64,000 bases of DNA from Micrasema longulum (GCA_022494885.1 JAGVSM010005036.1:30183-94182), one strand, 5' to 3'. Shown: positions 52,645-63,109, numbered from the stretch's first letter. The notes: a model not told the origin generated them from the sequence alone. Translations and numbers: made by a program.

Positions 52645-54200
52645 CTCATTGGGCGTATACATAAAAAAATAAAATTACCATTAAACATAATTATCATAGC
52701 CAAATATCATGGTGAGCTGTGCATAATCACTTATATGAACGATTCGCTCCAGGTAAATAGATGCATTCGAAACTTAATATTACAGAGCCAGTTATCCTTC
52801 ATAACTGTTCTCAGCATACGATTCTCAAAAATCATGATTTTTTTTTTGTATACTTAAAATAAGAATCAAAAATTATAAGCATAATGTGAGGATTTGAATC
52901 TTTATTCAGCTTGTTTTTTAAGTGAAAGTATTGTAAAATATGACTTTTTAATTTATGCAAGTGGTTAATTTTTTGTACTTATGAAGACTTAAATAAAATC
53001 TAAAAAAATTTCGAAGTGCTAAAAATATTATTTTTTGATTCGGCAATCCTATGGTTGAGAACAAACGCTTCGTATGACGAGTAGAGAGAGAGGAAAATCC
53101 CTCAGGATAGAGTATTAGTGAATAGTTCATGAAAACTTGTGTTGGAGTCCCGCGATGGGGGGGGGGGGGGAGGAAGTGAACAGACACAGTCATGTATACG
53201 GATAAAAGTACTTGTATTAGTATTAACACACACTCAGGAGAATTTGATATATAGATAAGAGTATTATACCATACTATTCAGTATACACTGAACATTGACA
53301 CATACTCAAAGTATGATAGCAATGGCATTAATATGTATATGTGACATTACCAATATACTTTACTCACCGTTTGTAAATTTGTAACATTTTTGATTTGTCT
53401 TTTATTATAATCGTCCTCTTATATGTTTAAAAGAATGTGTTTACCATAGTAAAATACACTGAAAAAAATGTTTTTCTTAAATATTGATACGATGTTTAAT
53501 TTTATTGCATACCAACCCTTCGATTATTTTTTTAAACCATTTTTAAGTATTTTAAATCAATTTTTTTTTAATTCAATATTTTAAACGAACTGGCTTTTAA
53601 TCGTGGGTTTGCCTAGTGTCTAATTAATAAATTATTTGGTTTTTTAATTATTGGGATAAAAAGTTATCTGTATCGATTGCCGGTCTTTCAACTATCGCTA
53701 TGCAAAAAAAATACGTCTATGGGTACGTACCATGTTTATTCTGATTTAAAATTAATTCGTTTTCCAATAAGATTTTTTGGGTCTTAAAAAAACACAAATA
53801 TCATAATTTATAAATGTCCTAATATAAACCTTTATCTAATTACCGTTAAATTATATATTAATTAACAACATTTCTAAACTATGTGTGTACTTCAATGTAT
53901 TAGCTTATATTTTATCAGAATTCTAATGTGGTAACTAAAAATATTGCAGAAGAAGTGATATTTTTTTTAGATAAAAAAGTAGCTTGTGACACTTATCAGC
54001 TCTCCGGCTAATTTTATGCAAAAAATCACGACAATTGGCTCTCCGTTGAGACGTGAAAACAGATTTTGTCAGAATTTTCCACAAAATTTTTTTCAAAGGA
54101 AGTGATATTTTTATGGTCGTAAAAAATCGGGACTTAAAACATTTTATTAATGTATAACACTCGTACATGTTATTAAAACAAATCAATTAACAGAAACTAA
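52645..54200. other. No recognised gene; 14-G run at 53157-53170
   Basis: AT-rich except the G run preceded by GTTGGAGTCCCGCGAT. Frames of 76-93 codons are low-complexity. The stretch 53230-53360 repeats TATACTGAACA/CACATACTCAAAGTATGA-like phrases. Confidence 0.4.
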
Positions 54201-54204
54201 ATAG

Positions 54205-54345
54205 AACGGATTGTAGTCAAATGGCTAGTATCTCAAAATCTCAAATCAATTGTCCAAGGTTCAAACCTTACTCTACCATTTCTTAATTCCGATTTTCTAA
54301 TAGTAAATTATTTACAAGCCTTCAAAATTGAAAAAATAAAAAAAA
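54205..54345 (+). mobile_element. tRNA-derived SINE, family C
   Basis: GGATTGTAGTCAAATGGCTA, CCAAGGTTCAAACCTTACTC (box B), TAGTAAATTATTTACAAGCC, TTCAAAATTG and an A-rich end. It matches the head and body order of 24085-24265. Confidence 0.65.
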
Positions 54346-54579
54346 AACCTGGCAGAGGAAGGGTAAAAGCAGAGCGAACGCGTTGGTATGCGATCACCTA
54401 GACGAATGTGTTGGGAAATCAATGTATGACAGGGTTGCGAATGATAAAATCGAGCGAGACTGCAAACCAGACCTGAGACATGTATAATTGATAAAATTAC
54501 TGAAGGGACATTGAGATGGTTTAGTCATATGTGTACCTTTAACGAATGAAGACGAAAGAATAGTAAAACAGTTATGAAA

Positions 54580-54893
54580 AACTTGTCGAAATCCGGCGCT
54601 CCCTAAACACTAGGTACGGAGATCGTGCTTTTGCCGTTGCCGGCCCCTCTGCCTGGAACCAATTGCCTTCAAACTTGCGGATCATCGACAGTTCCAGTCA
54701 GTTAAGATCCCAACTAAAATATTACTTTTTTAGTTTATTATACTCTCAATTTTAAATCAGAAAATATAATGTGTCACTTAAACTTAGTTAGAATGTAAGT
54801 TTAAGTATACAATTGTAAAGAACGCTTAAGGTGATTTTTCACAAAAATGGCGCTATATAAATCAACCGAATCTTATTATTATTATTATTATTA
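54580..54893 (+). pseudogene. CR1/L2-like LINE C-terminus with (ATT)n tail
   Basis: The plus strand reads RYGDRAFAVAGPSAWNQLPS then NLRIIDSSSQLRSQLKYYFF and SLLYSQF-stop. (R)YGDRAFAVAGPxAWNxLPxxLR is one of the most recognisable endings of CR1/L2-group reverse transcriptases. The 3' untranslated part ends AACGCTTAAGGTGATTTTTC, AAAAATGGCGCTATATAAAT and seven ATT units. Two more tails of this kind lie at 12.95 and 38.69 kb. It is 5'-truncated, as most such copies are, and it interrupts an RTE-like LINE. Confidence 0.8.
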
Positions 54894-55014
54894 AAACGAA
54901 CGGATCCGTACGACGAGAACGACCAAGGAAAACTGAACATGATCAGATAAATCAAAACCTTTAGACTGGTTATGTCAAAAGCAGACAACCGAAGGGCACG
55001 TATGATGAGATGTA

Positions 55015-55679
55015 CGAGGCATATCCAGAAAGTAAGAGTACTGTTTGACTCTCATGCTGTGAGATTTCCAAAAGTTGGCAATACTGATTAGTAGTGGGGG
55101 ATTTTTCGAACACAACGAGCACCAGCGGTCCTCGTCAGTACCAAATCTTGCCTCGTAGTTTTCGTTTCTGAGATAGATGTCAATAAGAAATCCCGCCAAG
55201 TGCGAGGTGCGCGCGCTGTCATAAGGGACCTTCTCGCGGAAGGAATTTTGAATTGGAAGGTGAGGATTTTCTGATCTCCATTGTAACTGGTGATGAAACA
55301 TGGGATGCTCATTACACCCCTGAGACGAAAAGAAAGTCATCACAGCGGCGGAACACCTGTTTCCCATCTGACAAGAAATTCAAATCCTCAATTTCAGCAA
55401 CAAAAAAAATCATGGTATCCGTGTTTTGGGACCGAAAGGGGATAATTTCGATTGATTTTTTTGATTGACGATTACAGCAACACGGTACTGTGGACAGGAT
55501 AAATCTTAAAGGAGCGCATCAAAAAGCTTGTGCCACGACTTACAACTTACATTTAACGGGAAGGCGATTACGTGGAAAAATAAGAAATATATATACAAAC
55601 AGTGTACTGTAATTTTTATTAAATATTTTTTTTTAAATAATACAAAAATTGAGTACTCTTACTTTCTGGATATGCCTTG
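55015..55679 (+). mobile_element. Mariner element, 665-bp deletion derivative
   Basis: 28-bp terminal repeats with one mismatch: CGAGGCATATCCAGAAAG.. on the left and CAAGGCATATCCAGAAAG.. on the right strand, both continuing TAAGAGTACT. The left flank is TA (55013-55014); the right flank is CA, a probable mutated TA. Removal of the element restores the RTE-like LINE sequence (AGATGTA..TGAATGTGG), which confirms the borders. Autonomous mariners are about 1.3 kb, so half is deleted. Confidence 0.85.
55253..55468 (+). pseudogene. Mariner transposase fragment
   Basis: A 71-codon frame reads EGEDFLISIVTGDETWDAHY, then TPETKRKSSQRRNTCFPSDK, KIMVSVFWDRKGIISIDFFD and stop. TGDETW-x-x-(H)YTPETKRxS and (V)FWDRKGxxxxDF are the first and second catalytic-Asp regions of mariner transposases; both Asp residues are present here. 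The N-terminal DNA-binding part and the third catalytic Asp are lost through deletion. It ends in an early stop. It is a different mariner lineage from the 33.9-kb copy, judging by the terminal repeats. Confidence 0.8.
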
Positions 55680-55799
55680 CATGAATGTGGATTAAGGAAA
55701 AAAAATGTTAGGATAGACCTGTGTGGCAAGCCATCATATCTGCCTACCCCTACGGGGAAACGGCGTGATAGTAGTAGTAGTAGTAAATAAAAAAACTAT

Positions 55800-56785
55800 G
55801 TTTTCTGCTTTTTCTTCAACATTGGTGCATCTTTTTTTACCCCATAACTCTAGAGCCTTCCACCCTACCAGCAGCCTTACATTTCACTGAGGGAAGGGGT
55901 TAGTTAGTTCCTCCCCTTTCCGCACTACACACTCGAACACGGTGTAATATAGGCTTTCATGACATACACCTCTCTCCTCTTTCCGCAATCTTCAACCCCT
56001 AGCTCTGATGTCATACTATTAAAAAATATCACTTTCATAATCAGTCGATTGCTGAGATATTCAAATCAGATGAAACGTTTGTAAGGACGAGTATATTACA
56101 TTCTGTTTACAAAACTATAATTTAAAGTTGATGATAGATGATAATTTTCCATATTATTTTTATTAGTAACATAATTATACCCACTGCATTTTATTATATT
56201 TGGTTTTAAGATGAGTTGTGTCCATTTTTTTCCAAATGAAAAGAACAGGAGGATAAAATCAACAAAAAAAATGTGACAATAATCTTTTTTATTTTACAAC
56301 CAATTAGTCAATAATTCAAAGCTTTTTCACCGTAAACTGGGCATTTGCCTATTAACTGTATTTACCTCGAGCAGCTTTATGCCCTTGATTCAACATAAAC
56401 AAAAGTTTTGACATTGCATTTTGAAGGCTTGTAATTAAATTAAATAATGTATTTAACATAAAAGCAAACACAATTATCTTTAGAACATCAAATTTCCTTT
56501 TGAATGACGTGTAATTTTTGCCATATTCCATAACTTTGGTGATAATTTTTAAATTTGGGAAAAAATTGACCCGAATTTTTTATTTATTTAAATCTTTAGA
56601 TATAAAAAATTAGTGCTACTGCGAACTTATTGCTAAAAGCAATAACTTCCAGCCAACCAAAAAACAGACAAAACAAAAGTTGGTAAAAATTTGTACTAAC
56701 AAATAAAACATATTTCAAAAGATAATGGCAGAAATCCCGTATATAAAAAAATTAAAAAATTAATATCTAATAATTAAAAAAACTG
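55800..56785. other. No recognised feature
   Basis: 55850-55990 is C-rich (CTTCCACCCTACCAGCAGCC, TCCTCCCCTTTCCGC) without a frame. The rest is AT-rich. Confidence 0.35.
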
Positions 56786-56789
56786 CTAT

Positions 56790-57160
56790 TTTTAAGGGGG
56801 ATATAAGGCTTGCACATTTAACCATAAATAAAAGCACATTATGTTGTACATATTAAAGGATGAGGATTGTGCAACCAGGTAAAGAGTTTGAAAGGAGATA
56901 GAAATAAGATCCAAAGAAAAAAACGGAGCATGTTTAAAAATAAAAGAATGAAGGGAGGTCACTTTTTTTATATTTTTATAAAAACCTTTTTTAGCACAAA
57001 ATAACAAAACATACAGTAAAAAAATGAAACACTTAAGGTTGAGCTTGCCAAAAAAGTGTCTGGCTCTTGTGTTTGGCAAGTTTACAAAATATTATAAAAA
57101 AGAAACAAAAAATGCAAAATAAAATAATACAATAAATAAAATACTAAACAATTGTAAACA
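56790..57160 (+). mobile_element. LINE 3' tail, family Y (copy 2) with hairpin
   Basis: The stem CTTGCCAAA/TTTGGCAAG (57044-57052 with 57072-57080) encloses a loop with TGTCTGGCTCTTGTG. The loop is like copy 1 (GAGACTAACTCTTGTG) but the stem differs on both sides. An A-rich tail (AATAAAATAATACAATAAAT) follows. A 95-codon minus-strand frame here is not taken as a gene. Confidence 0.5.
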
Positions 57161-57164
57161 TTGA

Positions 57165-58890
57165 GAAAACTTAAAACCAATGACAAATAAAAACACAAAA
57201 ATTATAAATTGATATACACAGGCACATATTATACATACATCTTTATTTTCAAAATACGGTTTATGTTAATATATGTAGACATGTAAATACCTAATATTTT
57301 ATAAACTCCGTGAAATACGTTTTTCATTATAACAATATTATTAAGTTTACCGGCGTTAACTTTGTTAATAATTAACAACAAGAGTAAAAAAAGTTATACG
57401 TTTAAATAAAACAGCTTTTTCGTTTGTATGGTACAAACCCTTAAATTTTTTAACTTTTCACTTTTTTACCTAAACTTTTGGTGCTGACTCGCTGTGAGTA
57501 AGTTTCAGTAAACAAGTACAGTTAAATGTTTATCCAATTGAATCTCTGGTCCCAACATACTAACAACACTTTGAAGGCAGAGCAAGTTAGTTAGTAGTAC
57601 GTTATACAATACAATACAATTCAGTGCATTAATTATCTTGGGTAACCGCCATTCCCTAAAGCTATATGGGTCAAACCGCAAATACATACATTGCCTACAC
57701 CTATGACTGTGACGTCACGTGAAATAACTATACCACGCTTTAACTGTATCTTAAAAGAACCCAATATAAAGGAAACGGCATTTTTTTCAAATTTATTTAT
57801 TTTGCTTTTTCTGCATAATGTTAATTGTACATTGGCAGGCTTCTTGCCAAATGGCAATTTCTTCCAACCAACCGATAAAAGGAAACATTTTTATTATTAA
57901 TATTTAAAGCATTAACTTTTTGGTCAAACCTAAATATTATTTAATATTTACATACAACCACTTACCGACTTTTCTATGCCTACCAGCGACAGGCATTTTA
58001 ATTGACACATGCACTGATTAGGATCTGTGCATGTTTGTCGTCATAAGCATTGAAATTTTAAAAGGTATAGGAGCGTTAAGACTATGTTAGTTATTGAATT
58101 CCTGATCTCTTTCATTTTTATTAAAAATTGAAAACAAGCAAAGAATATTTCATTAATTCGTTTATTTAATATTTCATTCATACATATGTTTTATATTTTA
58201 CTTTGTTTCCTGGAATACGTAATTTTTAATTTATTCATTTAACATGTTAGACATAATTTTAAATTGTAAATTGGTGGATTTTTTTCCAAATGACAACTTC
58301 TTCCAACCAACTAATGATGATGATTTCACTAAATAAAGGTATTATTTAGTTTATTTAATTCAAGTTTTTTTTTTGGTTTTATTTTTCAAAAACTTATATT
58401 TTTGAAATACTTATGTTGTATTCTTTTTTTCATTATTATTATCTAGTTATTCTCAACTTTACTGTGTTATATTCATATTTAGACCATAAGATTTTCTCAT
58501 GGTTATTTTTATATTTTATTTGAAGATGTTATGTTTCTTTTTTACTTTTTGTTTTTTGTATTTTATCTTCACTAATTTTTTTAGTTTTAATTATTCTATT
58601 ATTTCATACTTTGTAATAAATGTTTATTGTGCACTGCTGTGATTATTCCTGTAAATTATTATTTTTTGTAAAAGATTCATTGAACCATTGATGTATAAAT
58701 AAATAAATATGTTGTACAAGTAGGTAAGATATTGGCTTCGAACTAAAAAGTCAATAGGATAAAAATCACCCCAAAATTAAGGAAAAGAATCCGATTTCCG
58801 ACTTAAATTAATAAAATTAAAATTAAAAATTCATAAAGGTTCATTCGGTGAAACAAATGTTTTTCCATAGCTTTTAAATTAGGTGTTCGC
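57165..58890. other. No recognised feature
   Basis: AT-rich. AATGGCAATTTCTTCCAACC (57849) and AATGACAACTTCTTCCAACC (58288) are two copies of one short unit within 0.5 kb, each following a TGTAAATTGG/TGTACATTGG-like phrase, so an old local repeat is possible. Frames at 57633-57857 and 57691-57900 overlap on opposite strands and are unassigned. Confidence 0.35.
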
Positions 58891-58894
58891 TTGC

Positions 58895-59330
58895 TTATCA
58901 CAGAAATATTTTTAAAAGCATTTCACTCCAATTTATTTTCTCATGCGCTGCAAAATCCTCCCACCATCGCATCGTCATTAAAGTATGAAGTCTTTTGTAC
59001 CAGGTATTTGTAAGCGAGTAGCTGGTGGATGAAAAGCCGAAATCCTTTTTTTAGCCATTTGAATTAAGGACATCTTTCGGCATTATATTCGTAGAATCCG
59101 TCGCCTGACAGAATCCAAACCACAGTATTTGCCGCTATGCACAAAGCCGCCAAGATCCCATAGAAAAATGTTCAGAGAACTGAAATTTCACATTTGGGCT
59201 TTCTTAATGGTCTCTTAAAATTCTCGCCTGAAAGCTTTTAAATACGAGTAACATAGCTATGTACATTACTTTGCATCGTGATTACACGCTAAAAGTAATT
59301 ATTTTCAGAAATGCTGTCAAAATGCAATCT
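58895..59330. other. Unique mixed-composition patch, possible conserved DNA
   Basis: TCCTCCCACCATCGCATCGTC, AGCGAGTAGCTGGTGGATG, GTAGAATCCGTCGCCTGACAG and AAACCACAG occur without any repeat copy or frame. Candidate regulatory DNA only by exclusion. Confidence 0.2.
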
Positions 59331-59724
59331 CTCAGGTGAATCTGTAGTAAAACTATGTACGATTGGTGCACAAATGTCAAAATCCGTACATTATATAAGA
59401 CTGAGATAGGTTTAGATAAGACAAGGGTTTTAGACCCGGGTTTCCCCAAACCCGAAAACCCCGGGTTTTCGAATATTTTTCAAATTTATACGTAGGGAAT
59501 TAGTTATATATCTTATACTGTAAAATAACAATTATATTTCTTAATTTGGAACCAAGGCCAAATTGAACTAGCCGGACTGGGTAAGGTTCTCAATCAAATG
59601 AACAATGAGACGAAGTGAGATAGAGATACATGGCGACGTCGTACGCCATAGCTCTATTTCACTCAAGTTTATGAATTGGGGATTTCCAGCAGCACGTGCG
59701 TTATTCACTTATCTCTTTTTAATA

Positions 59725-60100
59725 TATTTGTTCCGTGTTTAATGTCCTGGATGAACATATTGATTTCTCCAAAACGAAAGCCATTTTCAGAAAGAGTGTA
59801 CATTCTGGATTTCGTCTAAGTAAAAAGACCATTGCAGGAGACTGCTGCGAGATATTGCATAGATTCATATACTTTTAAGTGAGTTGTCCAGGTGCCCTTT
59901 GAAATATATGTATTTTAATGTAAGAATTTATTTTTTTTATTTTTGCTTTTATATATTTATGTACATGCTTCCACTCTCCATTATGTTGTATCCCAACTCA
60001 ACACAGAGCCCTTGATCTCATAGAGTTTGGGATACAATATTATGTTTATTTTTTGTAATATGTTTGCATTTGTGTGAATAAAATAAATAAACTAAATAAA
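59725..60100 (+). mobile_element. LINE 3' end, family X (copy 4)
   Basis: GTCCTGGATGAACATATTGA, CTGGATTTCGTCTAAGTAAA, GAGATATTGCATAGATTCAT match 30525-30850. The frame ..SGFRLSKKTIAGDCCEILHRF.. is the better preserved version of that copy's. The hairpin has outer TCCCAACTC/GAGTTTGGGA with one bulged T, inner GAG/CTC (60006-60008 with 60017-60019), followed by an (AATA)n tail ending near 60100. Confidence 0.65.
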
Positions 60101-60109
60101 GAGATCAGT

Positions 60110-60600
60110 TTTTACAGCCGCGATTAACAATCGCGATCCCAAAATCTCAATAAGGCGATTATTTAACGTGAATGCTAATAATGGCTCAGAGTCTAAACCA
60201 GAAGTAACTGTTGAGGTAGGAGTTAAAGATGGAATTGATGATGATGCTACAAAAATTAACGAATGTCCCTTTCGGAATATGCTAAGCTCATTAAGCTTAG
60301 CATATTCCTCCGGCAGAATGATAATAAGGAAAATCATAAAAAATCCAAATCTGATTTACATATCATAAGAAAAGAAATTGAATTGTTTCAGGCAACAAAC
60401 AACCGGCCTAAAATGCTAGATAAATTTTTCAGGTCTTCAACAACAATTCGACCAACTTCGGTGGAGGATGAACTAGCATTTTTTGTAATGGTACTCTTTG
60501 CTAATAAACTCAGAACCCGACTCAATGATGATACGTCGCGTGTAATGATGGTTGTAAATCAGTTTTTAAAAAAATCAGATATTTTTACCACTTTTGTTTA
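60110..60600 (+). pseudogene. BESS-motif protein fragment (broken)
   Basis: The first part (frame from 60168) reads NANNGSESKPEVTVEVGVKD then GIDDDATKINECPF. After a small inverted duplication (60274-60308) the frame changes and continues RQNDNKENHKKSKSDLHI, IRKEIELFQATNNRPKMLDK, FFRSSTTIRPTSVEDELAFF, VMVLFANKLRTRLNDDTSRV then MMVVNQFLKK. (D)ELAFFxxxLxxxLRxLxxxxxxxxMxxVxxFL is the BESS protein-interaction motif that ends many insect MADF-BESS proteins, including proteins carried by PIF/Harbinger transposons. No MADF domain is readable. The inverted duplication breaks the frame, so it is dead. Confidence 0.6.
60274..60308. repeat. 15-bp perfect palindrome breaking the BESS frame
   Basis: GGAATATGCTAAGCT (60274-60288) and AGCTTAGCATATTCC (60294-60308) pair perfectly around CATTA. 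It lies exactly where the reading frame of the BESS-motif protein changes, as expected of a template-switch event. Confidence 0.75.
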
Positions 60601-60799
60601 TGTTATACGTATAATACATGTATATGTTTATCAACATCAAATTTACTTACTGTTATTTTTTATGTTTGAAACTCAAAAATAAATTAAATGCTTCTAGAAA
60701 ACAGTATATTTTTTTAGTTCTTTATTATTGACTCCCTGGAACCAACCGAGGAAACCCGGGAAAACTCGAGTTTTAAATTTAAAAAAAACGACGCTTGCT

Positions 60800-61080
60800 C
60801 AAATGCTCAAAATCACTTGTTTGGACATGTAGAGCGAAAACAGCGAAAGAATAGCTAATCGAATTTTGATAGACAAACTCGAAGAAGACTGGAAAAGTTA
60901 TGGCATGACCAAATACAACAAATGCTTAAAGATGGACATGTTGAAAGTCGAAATAATCGGTGCGCTGCCTTCGAAGATGTATAAATGTAAAGAAAGCAAG
61001 ATCTGCATGCAGACGGAGTGATAAGGCGGTCTTTCGTCACTGCCTGCTCTTATGGTGAAACCGCGTGATGGTTTGTTATT
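60800..61080 (+). mobile_element. RTE-like LINE tail
   Basis: TTGTTTGGACATGTAGAGCG (LFGHVER), ATGGCATGACCAAATACAAC, AAAGATGGACATGTTGAAAG, GATGTATAAATGTAAAGAAA and CACTGCCTGCTCTTATGGTG, AAACCGCGTGATGG. Same family as 13130-13325, 26225-26400 and 8747-9190. No intact frame. Confidence 0.65.
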
Positions 61081-61223
61081 GATGACATGGTTTGATATTC
61101 ACAAAAATAAACATCTAATTTTTTAAAAGCGGATTTCGATGTTTAAACATTATTATTTACTTTTAAGCCTTTATTATTTAATAAAGATTATATTTGAAGC
61201 ACTAACTTTGTGATTATTCATTA

Positions 61224-61561
61224 TAATAAAATAAATAAAACAACTTTGTTTTTAACCACTAATTTTTATTTTTCACCGACCGGTTTCAAAGCAAACAAGC
61301 TTCTTTGTCAAGGTTTACGTAACTAATGAATTGATTCCATTTTATTTCTATCGTGTTCATTGTTCACTAAATACTACACGTAGACCCAATAATTCAAGTG
61401 GTTTTTTCTTACACGAGTGGTATTTTGATATCATTATTTTCGAAGTAAGACAGGAGAGGACTAAACGTAAACCTTGACAAAGAAGCTTGTTTGCTTTAAA
61501 ACCGGTCGGTGAAAAATAAAAATTAGTGGTTAAAAACAAAGTTGTTTTATTTATTTTATTA
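61224..61561. mobile_element. Penelope-like tail as a 97-bp inverted repeat
   Basis: Arms 61224-61320 and 61465-61561 are inverted copies with a single mismatch (96/97). The 144-bp spacer plus the left arm match the 7.8-8.0 kb Penelope-like 3' end on the minus strand (ACTAAATACTACACG, CGAAG.TAGACAGGAGAGGACTAAA), while that copy has no right arm. Each arm carries TTGACAA..AAGC-loop-GCTT..(G/A)AAACCGGTCGG, like a decayed hammerhead core. Penelope-like elements are known for long flanking repeats in direct or inverted order and for hammerhead motifs in them. A separate foldback MITE is the alternative. Confidence 0.6.
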
Positions 61562-61564
61562 AAA

Positions 61565-63105
61565 TACCTTTATTATTTGTTTGTTAGTTTTTGTAAGATT
61601 TTAACTCCTGTATCTTTTTTAATTGCATGTGCCCTATCAACACGTTGATATTATTATTATAATATATATAGTGCCAGTTGCGTAGTGTAAAACCTTAAGA
61701 GTTATTTGAGTTATTTTTGTGCTACTACTTTGGTAAAGGTGCGCAGTAAGATTTGCATGTTTATCATGGATTGCAATAATTCATATGAGTGTTTAAATAT
61801 TTTGTAATATTAACAAAGCTTAAATGTGATATATAGTTCTTTAATTTAAGTTTCGTCACATAATATTTCATAATTTCAGTTTGTTTTATATTTCGTAATT
61901 TTAAGTCTTTAAAATTGTACACATTACTATAAAAACTGTGCGAAAGACGTACGAACAAATAAATAATAACTATATAATGTAAAAACTACGGATAAAAAGA
62001 AATATAATAAGATTTTTAAAATTAAATATTTATAAAGAAAATCGACAGCATTATTTTTACTTCCTAAAATTGCATTCAAATACATTTTTGATTATAGATG
62101 GGTTTAAAATTAAAGGACACATACGTAAATCTAGTATTTTTATTCATTATATGCGAGTACCCATAGCAAGATCACTTTCTTCCACTGACTCAACATCTCG
62201 GTCCACGGCTCAATCCCAAACTTGAATACTAAACAACCACTACTTGAGAATTCTCTAAGCCCGACTTTGTATAATAACAAGTACAGTGACTGGGTAGGTT
62301 CAACGTTAGGTATGTGTAGGTAGGTAGGGGTAGGAGCCACAGGCGCGGGGTTGAAAACCCCGAAATAGGCAAGTCGCTCTCAAGGGGTGCAGAAAACCCT
62401 TTTGTTTTCTACTATAAGCGAGCCATGCAAATTGCTGAACTCCTTGTTTAAAAACTCTCACGTGTAAATATGTATATAACAGCATATACAAAGGAATTTA
62501 CGAGTATAGAGGATGTTATTTTATTATTTTTTATTTTATTTGTGAATTAAAAATAATACTTCTCAGCATTTTAACTAACTTATTTTTTTACCATACCCGT
62601 GTTAAACTGAAATAATTTGATAGTCTGATAGAAGGGACCGTCTGTAATTTTTTTTTAATGTTTTGTTTTCAGGAGTTTAAGTAACTATTTAAATAAATAC
62701 AGATAAAAAACAGGATTCATTTAAAAGGGTAGTTATTTATTGAAATCTGATCAAAACGCTATTTTTTAAAATTAAATATAAAGAATCAAGGCCTTATTTC
62801 ACCTATATTTTTTTAAATACAGATGGTGCCTTTTGCCATCTGACTTCCAAATTAAAAACATAAAAATAAAAAGAAAATTAAATTAAACACTTATTACATA
62901 AAATAAAATACAAGAGTTACGAATAACAATCCAATTTAAGAAAAAACATTAAAATGTAAGTCATACATAATACATGTAATTACGAACATAAACCAGTATA
63001 CAACATATAGCACTCATTCAAATAAATGGAATGTAATACAAAAACGAAATTGAAACAATATTATTAATATAGTCTATAAAGCGTTATTAGAATTTAATGT
63101 AATTT
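61565..63105. other. Mostly unrecognised
   Basis: AT-rich except 62190-62400, which has GTAGGTAGGTAGGGGTAGG, AGCCACAGGCGCGGGG and AAAACCCCGAAATAGGC. Minus-strand frames of 61-66 codons here look repeat-derived but were not recognised. Confidence 0.3.
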
Positions 63106-63109
63106 TATA

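Larger units (their letters stand above)
54362..55795 (+). mobile_element. RTE-like LINE tail carrying two later insertions
   Basis: Three blocks (54362-54579, 54894-55014, 55682-55795) join into one RTE-like tail collinear with 8747-9190: GTGTTGGGAAATCAATGTAT, GGTTTAGTCATATG; then GAACGACCAAGGAAAACTGA, CATGATCAGATAAATCAAAA; then GCCATCATATCTGCCTACCC, GGGAAACGGCGTGATAG and (TAG)n. Block 1 is cut by a CR1/L2-like LINE end and block 2 from block 3 by a mariner derivative. Frame changes and stops show it is inactive. Confidence 0.75.
59427..60766. repeat. Possible inverted ends of an unclassified element
   Basis: CCCGGGTTTCC at 59435-59445 and its reverse complement at 60750-60760 bound about 1.3 kb containing a LINE tail and a BESS-motif fragment. 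The left end has an adjoining near-palindrome CGAAAACCCCGGGTTTTCG (59453-59471). No target duplication was found, so this is tentative. Confidence 0.25.

Noticed and set aside
54975..55367. 130-codon minus-strand frame as a gene
   Set aside because: It is the reverse of the mariner derivative and the RTE-like LINE; the plus strand carries the transposase motifs.
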